Shown: positions 9,401 to 16,927, counted from the first letter of the stretch. The stretch: DNA of 19,445 bases from JAMXLL01 sp035279875 (GCA_035279875.1 DATEGX010000318.1:1-19445); one strand, 5' to 3'. The notes: a model not told the origin generated them from the sequence alone. Made by a program: numbers and translations.

Positions 9401-9631
9401 GAGGCCGGCGATCGTCGAAAATTGACGCTCGAGCGGCGTCGCCACCGAGGCGGCCATCGTTTCGGGGCTGGCGCCTGGCAGCGACGCCGAGACCAGGATA
9501 GTTGGATAGTCGACATTGGGCAGATCGCTGACCGGCAGGAAGCGGTAGGCGGCAATCCCGAAGATAACGATCGCCAGCGAAACCAGCGTCGTCATTACCG
9601 GCCGCCGGATAAATAATTCCGCGAGATTCAT
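6479..9631 (-). CDS. HAE1-family RND efflux permease
   Basis: An inner-membrane proton-driven RND pump of the AcrB/MdtB-MdtC type that exports hydrophobic or amphiphilic compounds through an adaptor and an outer-membrane channel. The start is set at ATG 9631 (MNLAELFIRRPVMTTL, the normal family N-terminus, 1050 aa); a TTG three codons upstream is less likely. The proton-relay Asp401-Asp402 lies in VGFVVDDAIVMLENI, and the partner lysines in GLVKKNAIMMIDF (Lys922-Lys923). Two large periplasmic loops and the usual twelve membrane segments are consistent with the sequence (for example 337-353 and 360-380). The sequence is closest in feel to MdtB/MdtC. It lies 16 nt behind the adaptor gene, so the two form an operon. 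No outer-membrane factor is encoded nearby and no regulator is present, so substrate is unknown. No frame break or missing key residue was seen. Confidence 0.95.
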   Translation of the reverse strand: MNLAELFIRRPVMTTLVSLAIVIFGIAAYRFLPVSDLPNVDYPTILVSASLPGASPETMAASVATPLERQFSTIAGLAEMTSSSTQGESNITLQFDLSRNLDNAAQDVQSKISAAQSQMPVGMPSPPSYQKVNPSDNAIIYIGMSSATLPLSKVDEYAETYLGERISMVSGVAQVQVYGSQKYAVRVQLDPMAMASRGIGINQVADAVRNANVDLPVGTLYGPHEAFTVQANGQLTDAAAYNPMIVAYRNGMPIRLDQIGRALNSVQNNKVAGWVRGNRAVVLAIQRQPGTNTVEVVDNIRRLLPVFRAELPASIELSILYDRSQSIRASVDDVQFTLLLTIFLVVMVIFLFLRNISATIIPSLALPLAIIGTFAVMWALDYSLDNLSLLAITLSVGFVVDDAIVMLENIVRHMEMGKSPLEAALDGSSEIAFTILSMTSALTAVFIPVLFLGGIIGRLLHEFAVTIAAAILVSGFVSLTLTPMLSSRFLRAPSSERHGRFYNTTERGFDRLLDVYRRSLSWVMRHRRLTMFVLLITIVGTFWGFYTIPKGFLPSEDASQILMFTRAAQGISFDAMVKHQEAVSAMLQRDPNVITFFSSVGASGPTGTLNSGIMFVHLVPPSQRKLSADQLINKWRGEFSSVPGLLVFLQNPPPIRIGARFTQSEYQLTLQSPNTDELYKAANTLESKMRAISELRGVTSDLEITNPQVSVDINRDKAHSLGLTASAIETALGLAYGSQQISTIYTPNNEYWVEMELEPQYQADPKSLDLLYVTGSNGQLVPLDTVAKLTPTLGAVSVNHSGQLPSVTISFDIAPGVSLGKALQEVRRVAADVLPATVTYGFSGAAQAFQASLSNLGILLLMAILVIYLVLGILYESFIHPITILSGLPAAGFGALISLMIFHLDLDLLAFVGIIMLVGLVKKNAIMMIDFALAAQREEGKHADEAIFEGCMIRFRPIMMTTMAAFMGTLPIAVGVGAGAEARRSLGIAVVGGLVFSQLLTLYITPVVYTYMDSFQHWLGSAARRQRQPEVAEAAPVADLEERERRRAAS

Positions 9632-9647
9632 CTTGCCCAAACTGCCG

Positions 9648-10823
9648 TCAGAGTTGCGTCTTAATCCTCACCGAAGCGCCCGGGCCAAGCAGCAACTGTC
9701 CATCGGTGACTACGGTTTCGCCAGCGGCGACGCCATGCTCGATGATAGTGTCGCCGCCATAAGCCGCCCCGGCCACGACTGGCCGCGCCTGCGCCTTCAT
9801 AGCCCGATCCACTATAAAGACGAAAGCCCCGTTCTGTCCGTTCTGAATCGCTTGCGTTGGAATCAGGATCGCACCTGGGATTTCGTTCAGCGTGAGCGTC
9901 GCATTGACGAACTCGCCGGGCCAGAGGCGGCGGTTCTCGTTCTGAAAGAGTCCCTTCAGCAGAATCGTGCCGGTGGTCTTATCGACCGTGTTGTCGACGA
10001 ACGCGAGCATGCCGTGCTCGGTCGGTTCCTGAGAATTGGGAATCGTGGCGTCGACTTCCAGCGGATGCGATTCCATCGCGCTGCGGACGGCGGGTAACTG
10101 GCTCTCCGGAAGCGAAAAATTGACGTAGATCGGCTGGACCTGGGTAATCGTTACCAGCGGATTGTCGGAGTCGGGCTTGATCAAATCGCCGATATGGGAT
10201 TGGAGGTTGCCGGTGCGCCCGTCAATCAGCGAACGGATTTGCGAATACTGCAGATTGAGGCGGGCGGTTTCGATAGCCGCTTGGTCGGCCACCGCGGTCG
10301 CGCGAAGGGCCGCGGCATTAGCGTGAATCTGGTCGTATTGCTCACGCGAGCCGACATTCTCGCGCAGCAAGTAGCCGTAGCGTTTTTCGTCGGTCTGGGC
10401 CTGCGCCAGTTGCGCCCGATCCTTGGCCAAATTCGCTTCGGCCAACTTCAGCCCGGCCTCGTAAGTACGCGGGTCGAGGGTAAACAATAGCTGGCCTTTG
10501 GAGACGAACTCGCCTTCCTTGAAATGGATCGCGACCAGTTGGCCTTCGACGCGGGATTTGATGTTGACCGTCGCGAAAGCCTCGACCGTGCCAATCTCGT
10601 GAAGTTGGTTCGGGACCGTTCTGGCGACCGCCTTGGCGACCAGGACCGGCACTGGTGGCCGTTGCATCGCAGCCGGATTCTCGCCTTTGGAGCATCCGGC
10701 CAGCGGCAGACATAGGCAGGCGACCAGCGCCAGCAGCAACGCGGCGGCCGCTCCAGCCGCTGGCACCAGGGAATCTTCGCGCAATTTCGTAAAGGCGAGC
10801 GGCGCTAGCACGCGCATTGTCAT
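9648..10823 (-). CDS. RND efflux periplasmic adaptor (membrane fusion) lipoprotein
   Basis: A periplasmic adaptor linking the RND permease to an outer-membrane channel. Using ATG 10823 the product is 391 aa; a GTG at 10835 gives four more residues and is less likely. A hydrophobic segment (27-42) ends in the lipobox LPLAGC (39-44), so Cys44 should be lipidated. The mature part begins with VPVLVAKAVARTVPNQL. A lipoyl-like half follows (GTVEAFATVNIKSRVEGQLV), then an alpha-hairpin of about 70 residues rich in Ala, Gln and Lys. The second lipoyl half (QIRSLIDGRTGNL) and the beta-barrel/membrane-proximal part (LWPGEFVNATLTL, ILIPTQAIQ) complete the HlyD/AcrA fold. It is the first gene of the two-gene pump operon. 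Upstream, TACAAT read on the minus strand at 10973-10978 is a possible -10 box without a clear -35. Confidence 0.93.
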   Translation of the reverse strand: MTMRVLAPLAFTKLREDSLVPAAGAAAALLLALVACLCLPLAGCSKGENPAAMQRPPVPVLVAKAVARTVPNQLHEIGTVEAFATVNIKSRVEGQLVAIHFKEGEFVSKGQLLFTLDPRTYEAGLKLAEANLAKDRAQLAQAQTDEKRYGYLLRENVGSREQYDQIHANAAALRATAVADQAAIETARLNLQYSQIRSLIDGRTGNLQSHIGDLIKPDSDNPLVTITQVQPIYVNFSLPESQLPAVRSAMESHPLEVDATIPNSQEPTEHGMLAFVDNTVDKTTGTILLKGLFQNENRRLWPGEFVNATLTLNEIPGAILIPTQAIQNGQNGAFVFIVDRAMKAQARPVVAGAAYGGDTIIEHGVAAGETVVTDGQLLLGPGASVRIKTQL

Positions 10824-11037
10824 CGCGCGCCACACCGTGGGATCTCGATCAATCGCAGCACCAAACGGGCTCCCGCATCAGTTTCACCAGGCCGCAACCG
10901 CGCTGACGCCTGAGTTGAAGCCGGCATTGGAAAACGGCAAGTCGACACGTACATCAGGCGAAATCAAACCGGATTGTAGCAAGACGGCTGCCGCTAACAC
11001 CACCGGCGCTTCCTATCAACTGATACCAGGCGCCTGC

Positions 11038-12627
11038 TCACCTCGGAATCACCGGCAGGATCAAGCGCGAGGCGTAGCGATGGTCATGGAAAATCCTCTG
11101 GTTGGCGACACTCACATGATCATCGACGCCGAACTGAAGGCCGGTATTCGGATTGCGGTCGAAATGAGGGAAATTGCTCGACGAGACTTCCAGCCGAATC
11201 CGATGGCCGGCTTTGAACACGTGGCTGGTCGACCATAAATCGATCTTGAACTCGTTGACCTCGCCCGGCTTGAGCAGGCTCGGATTTGAGAGCGATTCGC
11301 GAAAGCGCGCCCGCACGATTCCACCGGCGATATTAGCCGCGTAGTTGTCCGGGCGCAGGTCGACGAGCTTCGCGGTGAAATCGGTATCCGGCGCGGACGA
11401 GGCCGCGAATAGCCGGAGTTCGATTGGCCCGGTGACCTCGAGGTCGGCGGCGAGCACGTCACTGGTGTAGACCAGCACGTCGTTGCGCCGCTCGACTTCG
11501 CTCTGATCGTACACCCCGCAGCGAATGCCGAGGGTGTTGCCGCCGCGGGTGGGCACCGGATCGTTGGGATCGTAAGTGTAGCTGTCGGCGTCCTCCCCGC
11601 CGGGGGCGCTCCATGACAGTTTGCCGTCGCCCGCAAGCGAATTGGCATGGCCCCCGCTTCCAATGAAGAGGTCGGTGTAGCGGGTGCGCGCCAAAGGCCA
11701 CTCGCTTTCGTCGCGCCAGCGATTCTCGCCCATCACGAAGAGCCTGACCGGAGCCTCGTCTAGCACACCGTTGGCGACGCCCTTGAGAAAATGGTCGAAC
11801 CATCGGAGTTGCAGAGCATGCAACTCGATTTGCGCATCGGGACCGAAGTCGGCCTCGCCGGCGCCTTTCGACGTCGGGACCGAATACGGCAGCAGATGCG
11901 CCCATGGGCCCATCAGGAGGCGCTGGCCACGCCGCGCGGGCTCGGAGCGGGCGCCTTTGCGGATTCCCTCGAACATCGTGAGCGTGTCGTATTGAAAGAC
12001 GTCGTACCACGAGCCTACGTGCAGCATCGGCACGTCGACGTCGCCAAAGCGGGTCCGCAGGTCGTGTTCGGCCCAGAACGAGTCGTAACTCGAATGGCGC
12101 AGATAATCGGCTAGATACGGCGCGCCCGCTTTGAGCCGTTCGCCCCAATCCGAGAGCGGCAGATGCCGGTAGACGTCACGTTTGAGCGGCGCCATCGGGA
12201 TATCCGGGTAGCTCACGAATGAATCGAGCTTGGGCCGTTCGGCTTCGTACACGCCCTTGCGCATCATCGTGTCGCGCGCCATGAAGGCGAAGTAGCAGAG
12301 CACCCAGGCCGGTTCGAAAGCGCCGTGGCGGTACGCGAAATTCTCGAAATAGCTGACCGGGCCTGAGACCGGGCTCATCGCCTCAAGATGTGGAGGGCGG
12401 AGCGGGGCGGCCAGATATTGCACCAGCCCGAGATAGGATTGCCCGACCGTTCCAACCTTGCCGTCGGCCCACGGCAGCGCCGCCGCCCATTCGATCGTGT
12501 CGTAGCCGTCGTTTGCTTCATGCACGAACGGCACGAATTCACCTTCCGAAGCATGGCGGCCGCGGGTGTCCTGGACCACTACCACGTAGCCGCGCGGCGG
12601 AAAGAAGTCCTTCTCGGTCAAGGCCAT
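11038..12627 (-). CDS. CocE/NonD-family alpha/beta hydrolase, main part of a frameshifted gene
   Basis: This 529-aa frame holds most of a hydrolase of the CocE/NonD (X-Pro dipeptidyl-peptidase S15-like) family, whose members cleave esters, amides or acyl-peptides. The triad matches cocaine esterase: Ser64 in VGQSYLG, Asp209 in HVGSWYDVFQYD, and His244 in LLMGPWAH. The C-terminal half from about residue 340 is the jelly-roll domain typical of the family (for example GPIELRLFAASSAPDTDF and FKAGHRIRLEVSSSNFP). The frame starts abruptly at EKDFFPPRGYVVVVQDTRG and lacks the family N-terminus, which is encoded just upstream in another frame (12618-12794). The ATG at 12627 overlaps the upstream frame's TGA, so separate translation by re-initiation is possible, but a one-base deletion or sequencing error is simpler. 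Substrate unknown. The gene is divergent from the LLM oxidoreductase. Confidence 0.85.
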   Translation of the reverse strand: MALTEKDFFPPRGYVVVVQDTRGRHASEGEFVPFVHEANDGYDTIEWAAALPWADGKVGTVGQSYLGLVQYLAAPLRPPHLEAMSPVSGPVSYFENFAYRHGAFEPAWVLCYFAFMARDTMMRKGVYEAERPKLDSFVSYPDIPMAPLKRDVYRHLPLSDWGERLKAGAPYLADYLRHSSYDSFWAEHDLRTRFGDVDVPMLHVGSWYDVFQYDTLTMFEGIRKGARSEPARRGQRLLMGPWAHLLPYSVPTSKGAGEADFGPDAQIELHALQLRWFDHFLKGVANGVLDEAPVRLFVMGENRWRDESEWPLARTRYTDLFIGSGGHANSLAGDGKLSWSAPGGEDADSYTYDPNDPVPTRGGNTLGIRCGVYDQSEVERRNDVLVYTSDVLAADLEVTGPIELRLFAASSAPDTDFTAKLVDLRPDNYAANIAGGIVRARFRESLSNPSLLKPGEVNEFKIDLWSTSHVFKAGHRIRLEVSSSNFPHFDRNPNTGLQFGVDDHVSVANQRIFHDHRYASRLILPVIPR

Positions 12628-12794
12628 TTCCGCGCCTTGTCGTAGGGCGTGCGGACCACCAGTACCGGAAATTTGCCGCTGGCGTCGGGCCGGTAGACGT
12701 CACTCTTGAGCACGATGCCGTCGCGCGTGCGCATCGGCACATTGCGCTCCACTGTAACTTTGTAGGACGCTTCGCTGCCTTGATTCGTCGCCAT
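12618..12794 (-). pseudogene. N-terminal fragment of the CocE/NonD hydrolase, separated by a frameshift
   Basis: Translating the minus strand from ATG 12794 gives 58 residues ending at TGA 12618-12620. The start is set by a strong ribosome site: GAGGA on the minus strand (12801-12805), six bases before the ATG. The fragment contains VPMRTRDGIVLKSDVYRPD and FPVLVVRTPYDKA, the standard start of CocE/NonD hydrolases. The Tyr in RTPYDK corresponds to the oxyanion-hole Tyr44 of cocaine esterase. The frame then fails, and the next family block (FFPPRGYVVVVQDTRG) continues in the -1 frame. Adding one G in the GGCGCGG stretch around 12630-12640 would join them through a natural-looking DKAAEMALTEKD. 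The intact protein would be about 585 aa. This may be a real inactivating mutation or an assembly error; nothing else in the gene has decayed. Confidence 0.8.
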
Positions 12795-13033
12795 GGGAAT
12801 TCCTCGGGATTGTTGTCGCGCCTTGCTGCACCGCGGTGCTATCGCTTCTCTGTAAAATCACTTAAATCGCGCAAAAGCCAGCGCGAGCGGCGCAGGGTGC
12901 GGAACTGGAGGACGTTGCGCTTTGGTCAGCACGCGGCTCGACAAATCGTCTTTCAAGGCGCTAAGGCTGAGGGCCGCGAGCTAAAACCGTACCTCGCCTC
13001 GATCCCAGAATCATTAAAAGGAGACGGCGCACC

Positions 13034-14035
13034 ATGGCGCGCAAGCTAACCATCGGAGTCAACTGGCAGGGTAAACTGGACTTCAAGAGCTTGATCGCGC
13101 GCGCCAGGGCCGCCGACCAGGCCGGTGTTCATTCAATCTGGGTGGCTGAGGCCTGGGGCCGCGACGCCTTTACCCCGCTGGCGCTGCTGGCCGAGCATAC
13201 CGAACGGGCCCACCTCGCCACTTCGATCGTCAATATATACTCGCGCACGCCCGCCGCGCTCGCGCAGCATTTCGCCACCCTCGATGAACTCAGCGAGGGT
13301 CGGATGATCGCGGGCCTGGGCACCAGCGGTCCCAACGTGATCGAGCATTTTCACGGCGTGAAGTTCAATCCGCCCCTGACCCGGATGCGTGAATACGTCG
13401 AGATAATTAATGCGCTAATAGCCGGCGTGCCGTTAAATTACGATGGCAAGCTGTTCAAATTGCAACGTGGCTTTACGCTGCGTTTTGACCCGCCACGCAA
13501 GCACATTCCAATTTACGTCGCGTCACTCAATCGCAAGAGCGTCGAATTCACCGCACAGGCCGCAGATGGATGGATGCCGGTAATGATCCCGCTGAGCGGT
13601 CTCAAGTCATCGATAGCCGAATTTCGTGACGTCGCCGTCGCGGCCGGCCGCGACCCCAGATCGGTCACGGTCAAGGCACCCGGCTGGATTCACGTCACCT
13701 CGGATGTGGATCGCGCGAGGGCGGCGCATGCAGGCAACCTGGCGTTCTATGCGGCGCGAATGGGGACCTTCTATGCCGAGCAATTGAGCCGGTTCGGCTT
13801 CGGTGCCGAGGTCAACCGCATCAAAGAGGCTTGGGCGGGGGGCGGCGCGAAGGCAGCCACAGAGGCGGTCGCGCCCGCTTTTCTCAACGAAATCGGATAC
13901 GTAGGAGACCTTGGCGGTGCTATCGAGCGGCTCGAGGCGCAAGCAGAAGCCGGTGTTGACCTGCATCCGGTGGAAATCGACAGCGGCGGCGATACGCGAG
14001 CCTTCGAGCGCATCCTGACTGCTCTGCGCGGCTGA
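13034..14035 (+). CDS. LLM-class flavin/F420-dependent oxidoreductase
   Basis: A 333-aa TIM-barrel oxidoreductase of the bacterial luciferase-like superfamily, most like the F420-dependent branch (methylene-H4MPT reductase/F420-dependent dehydrogenase type). An excellent ribosome site, AAAAGGAG at 13016-13023, precedes ATG 13034. Family marks are AARA-type early helices with GVHSIWVAEAWGRDAF (31-46), LATSIVNIYSRTP (61-73), the LSEGRMIAGLGTSGPNVIEHFHG run (86-108) and RMREYVEIINALIAG (117-131). A deep C-terminal half includes YVASLNRKSVEFTAQAADGW. The substrate is unknown; members act on cofactors, alkanes, secondary alcohols or xenobiotics. F420 rather than FMN use is inferred from the GTSGP-type loop, not proven. 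It is transcribed away from the hydrolase gene across a 239-nt gap in which no convincing promoter was seen. Confidence 0.9.
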   Translation: MARKLTIGVNWQGKLDFKSLIARARAADQAGVHSIWVAEAWGRDAFTPLALLAEHTERAHLATSIVNIYSRTPAALAQHFATLDELSEGRMIAGLGTSGPNVIEHFHGVKFNPPLTRMREYVEIINALIAGVPLNYDGKLFKLQRGFTLRFDPPRKHIPIYVASLNRKSVEFTAQAADGWMPVMIPLSGLKSSIAEFRDVAVAAGRDPRSVTVKAPGWIHVTSDVDRARAAHAGNLAFYAARMGTFYAEQLSRFGFGAEVNRIKEAWAGGGAKAATEAVAPAFLNEIGYVGDLGGAIERLEAQAEAGVDLHPVEIDSGGDTRAFERILTALRG

Positions 14036-14059
14036 CGGCGAGGTAAGCAGAGCTTTCCG

Positions 14060-14115
14060 AACCATTTCCTAATTGGTCCTGGTGCACGCCGAGATGCGTA
14101 CCAGGAGTCGTGGTT
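14060..14115. terminator. Imperfect long hairpin after the LLM gene, possible terminator
   Basis: The inner stem pairs TCCTGGT (14077-14083) with ACCAGGA (14100-14106). It continues, after a two-base bulge, as ACGC (14086-14089) with GCGT (14096-14099) around a six-base loop. An outer stem can form between AACCA (14060-14064) and TGGTT (14111-14115). It begins 24 nt after the LLM stop codon. There is no run of T directly after the stem, so intrinsic termination is uncertain; it could instead stabilise a transcript end. Confidence 0.4.
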
Positions 14116-14240
14116 TGGCTCGTAAAGTTCATGTTGTTGCAATGTGCATCAAACAGCTTGTTGATGTAATCAGGGCTGCTTGAGCGCGGGATTTTGATAA
14201 CAGCGGTCTAAAGGGGCTCAAGTCCGAAGATCGATATCGA

Positions 14241-14270
14241 TTGACAATCAAAGGGCCATTCGCCTAACAT
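14241..14270 (+). promoter_or_regulatory. Candidate sigma-70-type promoter for the 14331 gene
   Basis: A perfect TTGACA (14241-14246) is followed after 18 bases by TAACAT (14265-14270), four of six matches to TATAAT. It would start transcription near 14277, leaving a leader of about 55 nt before ATG 14331. It is the only gene start it can serve. The prediction rests on sequence alone. Confidence 0.45.
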
Positions 14271-14330
14271 TGGGCCGTTGTTTTAGGCTCTAGAGGTCTT
14301 TAGGGACATTAACGCGGCGTAGGTTATATT

Positions 14331-15437
14331 ATGAGAAAATATTTTGTCACCGCTCTCCCGGTAGTTATGGGCGCCGTATTGGCCATCCTGCCCATCGCAT
14401 CCACGGCAATGGCCGATGGCAGTTGTGAGACCAATGTGGCCGGTCAGCCGATCACCGCGGCATGTCAGAACCAGTTCGCGGTAATGTGCAACGCACCGGC
14501 TCTTGATGGCGTTTGCAACAACAGTTTGCCCGCAACCGCGACCTATGGCGCAAACCTGTCGGTTAGCGGTCCAAACGCTTCGGTCGGTGGCGTCTATTGC
14601 GGCCTGAATTTTGGCCTTGGCAATACCTCGATCACGGGCGACGTGCTGGCGAGCGGCTTCGACTCGACCGTCTCAGTCGTCAATATCAATGGTCTTCCGG
14701 CCCATAGCGTGAGCGGAACATGTGTTGACGGCGACGACAACCGGCCTGGCACGATAACCCGCGCCGGCGCGTGCGCGGGCGGTGAGGACACTAATGGCGC
14801 CAGCAACCCGCTGCTCGCATTTGCAAGCGGTACTCCTCCGTTTCTAACTGCCGGACCGCTTTTCAACGCCACCGTCGATGAAGAGAATTTCGATACGGCG
14901 TTGCTCAAGTGCCCGGTGAACGGGGTTAACGCGGCGATAGCCAATCTGGGCGCCATCTCCGTCGCTTCCAACCACACGGCTACCTTAAACGCGCTTGTGC
15001 CGCCTCTTGGCAGTAATCTGTCAATCATCATAGTGCCTTCGGTCTCTTTGGCCTCCAACTCCAAGTTGATCCTCTCGGGTACCGCTGACGATCAGCTAGT
15101 GCTGGAAACCCCCGGCCAAGTGCTGATGGCCGCTAACTCGAAAATCGTGTTGGCTGGCGGACTAACGGCCAATCACGTCCTGATCACGACCACCACGGAT
15201 CCGTCGCAGGTTGCGGCCGCGAATACTGGAGTTCACGTCGGTGCCAACTCGGTTCTGGAAGGCACTATTCACGGCGAAGGTGGCTGCGTAATCGGAGCGA
15301 GCGTGACGGTGAGCGGATCGCTTACGTGTGATTTCGGCACCAATATCGGCGCCAATCTGAAGCTCTACCATATTCAGAATGACATCGCGCTGCCGTTCTG
15401 CACCGGGGTAACGCCCTGCGGAACGCCCCTGTTCTAA
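14331..15437 (+). CDS. Secreted cysteine-rich beta-solenoid-like protein (DUF3494 / choice-of-anchor-A-like)
   Basis: A 368-aa exported protein. Residues 1-28 form a Sec signal peptide (MRKYF, hydrophobic core, cleavage near AMA-DG). The region 200-345 has the rhythm of ice-binding DUF3494 and choice-of-anchor-A/pAdhesive proteins: LVLETPGQVLMAANSKIVL (257-275), then GGLTANHVLITTT (277-289), then NSVLEGTIHGEG (306-317) and ASVTVSGSLTCDFG (323-336). These suggest stacked short beta-strands. VYCGLNFGLGNTSITGDVLA (88-107) is a similar strand pattern earlier on. Twelve cysteines, an even number spread over the mature chain, suggest disulfides. A weak AGG (14321-14323) is the only ribosome site. 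No membrane anchor or LPXTG follows. Likely roles are ice binding, surface adhesion or matrix, but none is proven. It ends 76 nt before a strong hairpin terminator. Confidence 0.65.
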   Translation: MRKYFVTALPVVMGAVLAILPIASTAMADGSCETNVAGQPITAACQNQFAVMCNAPALDGVCNNSLPATATYGANLSVSGPNASVGGVYCGLNFGLGNTSITGDVLASGFDSTVSVVNINGLPAHSVSGTCVDGDDNRPGTITRAGACAGGEDTNGASNPLLAFASGTPPFLTAGPLFNATVDEENFDTALLKCPVNGVNAAIANLGAISVASNHTATLNALVPPLGSNLSIIIVPSVSLASNSKLILSGTADDQLVLETPGQVLMAANSKIVLAGGLTANHVLITTTTDPSQVAAANTGVHVGANSVLEGTIHGEGGCVIGASVTVSGSLTCDFGTNIGANLKLYHIQNDIALPFCTGVTPCGTPLF

Positions 15438-15513
15438 TGCCTTCATCTGAGCGGCGGGCCTCTGGAAACCAGGGCTGATTCCAGGTCTCGGAAGCTCAAC
15501 CCAAAACGTGATT

Positions 15514-15547
15514 AACGGCGTGCCGCGAATCTTGGCGGCACGCCGTT
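15514..15547 (+). terminator. Strong hairpin terminator after the DUF3494-like gene
   Basis: AACGGCGTGCCGC (15514-15526) pairs perfectly over 13 bp with GCGGCACGCCGTT (15535-15547) around an eight-base loop. TTTCC follows, so only a short T-run supports release. The rest of the 299-nt gap (15438-15736) holds no gene; its last bases carry the AGGAG ribosome site of the next gene. Confidence 0.75.
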
Positions 15548-15736
15548 TCCGTGTCAAAGTGCTGCGGTTAAAGACCGCCCTGGACCTGCTCTCGCGAGAT
15601 TCGCGCGGCCGGGGCCCATCGAAGTTGGCTCAAACGAAGCAAAAACCGACAGTCGCATCCGAACACGCGATCTGATACCAAGTGGGCGCGTCGATGAGCG
15701 CAGTTTGCCGGCAGCGGCCGGGTCATAGGAGTTGTT

Positions 15737-16927
15737 ATGCGGGGTACAAGGGTGGGTTGCGGGCGGATCGGCCGCGCCGCGGTGGTCATTGCATGGCTAG
15801 CCTTGTCGGCGTGCGGACATAGCATCGACGTAGGCGGTGGCACCCCGCTGCCGCCACCCGGGCCCCAGTTTCTATACGCCACCAACAGTGCCGACGGCAC
15901 GGTTTCGGTCTTCACGGTCGATCACAAGAACGGCAACCTGACTTTCGTCCAGAGCGTTTCGGCCGGTGGGCCCGGGGCGATGGGAATTGCGTCGTCCAGC
16001 GGAGGACGACACCTGTATGTCGCCAACGAAACCCATTCGTTGATCCTCGGCTTCAATATCGCCAGCAAAACCGGCTTGTTGACGCCAACTTCGCAAGGCA
16101 GTGTCAGTACCGGCGCGGGCACCGGTCCGCTGGCCCTGAACGTGCCGCCAATCGGTACGCGCCTGTATGCCGTCGATACGCTCAAACAGCAGATCTTTTC
16201 CTACTCGATCTCGAGGTCGTCAGGCGTGCTCAAGGCACTGCCCAATTCGCCGACGCCGCCCGCTCTAACCAACGAAAAGCTGGTTTCGATCACCACCGCC
16301 TCGGCCTCGCAAGAGGTCTACGTGGCAGATCGGAATCACGGCATTATTGTTGGTTATCCGGTGAACTCGGACGGTTCGTTGAATGCCAGCGGCGCCGCGT
16401 CGATCGGCAGTCTCGGCAGTTCCGGCAGTGGCGAGCCGATGTGGCTATCGAACGACCCGGCGGGCGGAAACAACATCTTCGACGCCGATGCCCTCGGCGG
16501 CCCGGGTGGCTCGGTCTCGGTCTTCTCGGTCGGGGTCGGCGGCTCGCTGGTGCCGGTGGGGGTCTTCAGCGTGGGCCACACAATCAACTTTCCGCTATCC
16601 CTGACGCTGAGTCCGACGCTGCCATTCCTTTACACGGCCAACGGTGCCAGTGGCGACGTGACCAACTTCTCAATTCTGTCGGGCGGCGCACTCAGCCGTG
16701 ATTCGAAGTTCCAGACCCCGTTTCCAAACGCCAGCAGTATCGCGATCGACACCGGCGGCAATTTCTCGTTTGTGCTTGATCCGCCGGACGCGCTCATTTT
16801 CCAAAATAGCATCAACGCGACTACCGGTGAGTTCAGCGTACTCGCGCCAGCCATACCAACCGAAAATCCAGCCAATCCTGCCGCCGCGCCGTTTCAGATT
16901 ATCGTCATTCGCACGCCGAGTACTTAG
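15737..16927 (+). CDS. Beta-propeller lipoprotein (lactonase/YncE-like repeats)
   Basis: A 396-aa exported protein. AGGAG (15727-15731) sits five bases before ATG 15737. The N-terminus has Arg residues, a short hydrophobic core and the lipobox LSAC (23-26), so Cys26 is probably lipidated. A Gly/Pro linker (34-45) leads to propeller repeats: QFLYATNSADGTVSVFTVD (48-66), then RHLYVANETHSLILGFNI and TRLYAVDTLKQQIFSYSIS. Later blades are EVYVADRNHGIIVGYPV and PFLYTANGASGDVTNFSI. Each blade has the pattern LY.A....G.V..F.I followed by G.L, as in 7-bladed lactonase/6-phosphogluconolactonase-like (PF10282) proteins. No metal-binding catalytic residues could be recognised, so a structural or binding role at the outer membrane is at least as likely as lactonase activity. 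It is followed by a strong terminator. Confidence 0.78.
   Translation: MRGTRVGCGRIGRAAVVIAWLALSACGHSIDVGGGTPLPPPGPQFLYATNSADGTVSVFTVDHKNGNLTFVQSVSAGGPGAMGIASSSGGRHLYVANETHSLILGFNIASKTGLLTPTSQGSVSTGAGTGPLALNVPPIGTRLYAVDTLKQQIFSYSISRSSGVLKALPNSPTPPALTNEKLVSITTASASQEVYVADRNHGIIVGYPVNSDGSLNASGAASIGSLGSSGSGEPMWLSNDPAGGNNIFDADALGGPGGSVSVFSVGVGGSLVPVGVFSVGHTINFPLSLTLSPTLPFLYTANGASGDVTNFSILSGGALSRDSKFQTPFPNASSIAIDTGGNFSFVLDPPDALIFQNSINATTGEFSVLAPAIPTENPANPAAAPFQIIVIRTPST

Noticed and set aside
7475..9616. Plus-strand open frame of 713 codons opposite the RND permease
   Set aside because: The minus strand encodes a full RND permease with conserved proton-relay residues. The antisense product is rich in Arg, His, Asp and Gln with no domain pattern, as expected of a shadow frame in high-GC DNA.
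12620..12640. Programmed -1 frameshifting in the CocE-like gene
   Set aside because: GCGGAAATGG has no X-XXY-YYZ slippery heptamer, and I know of no programmed shift in this family; mutation or sequence error is simpler.
12390..13049. Plus-strand open frame of 219 codons running into the LLM gene start
   Set aside because: It lies opposite the hydrolase gene and its frameshift region, is Arg/Pro/Ala-rich, and has no family pattern. The LLM start at 13034 has its own strong ribosome site.
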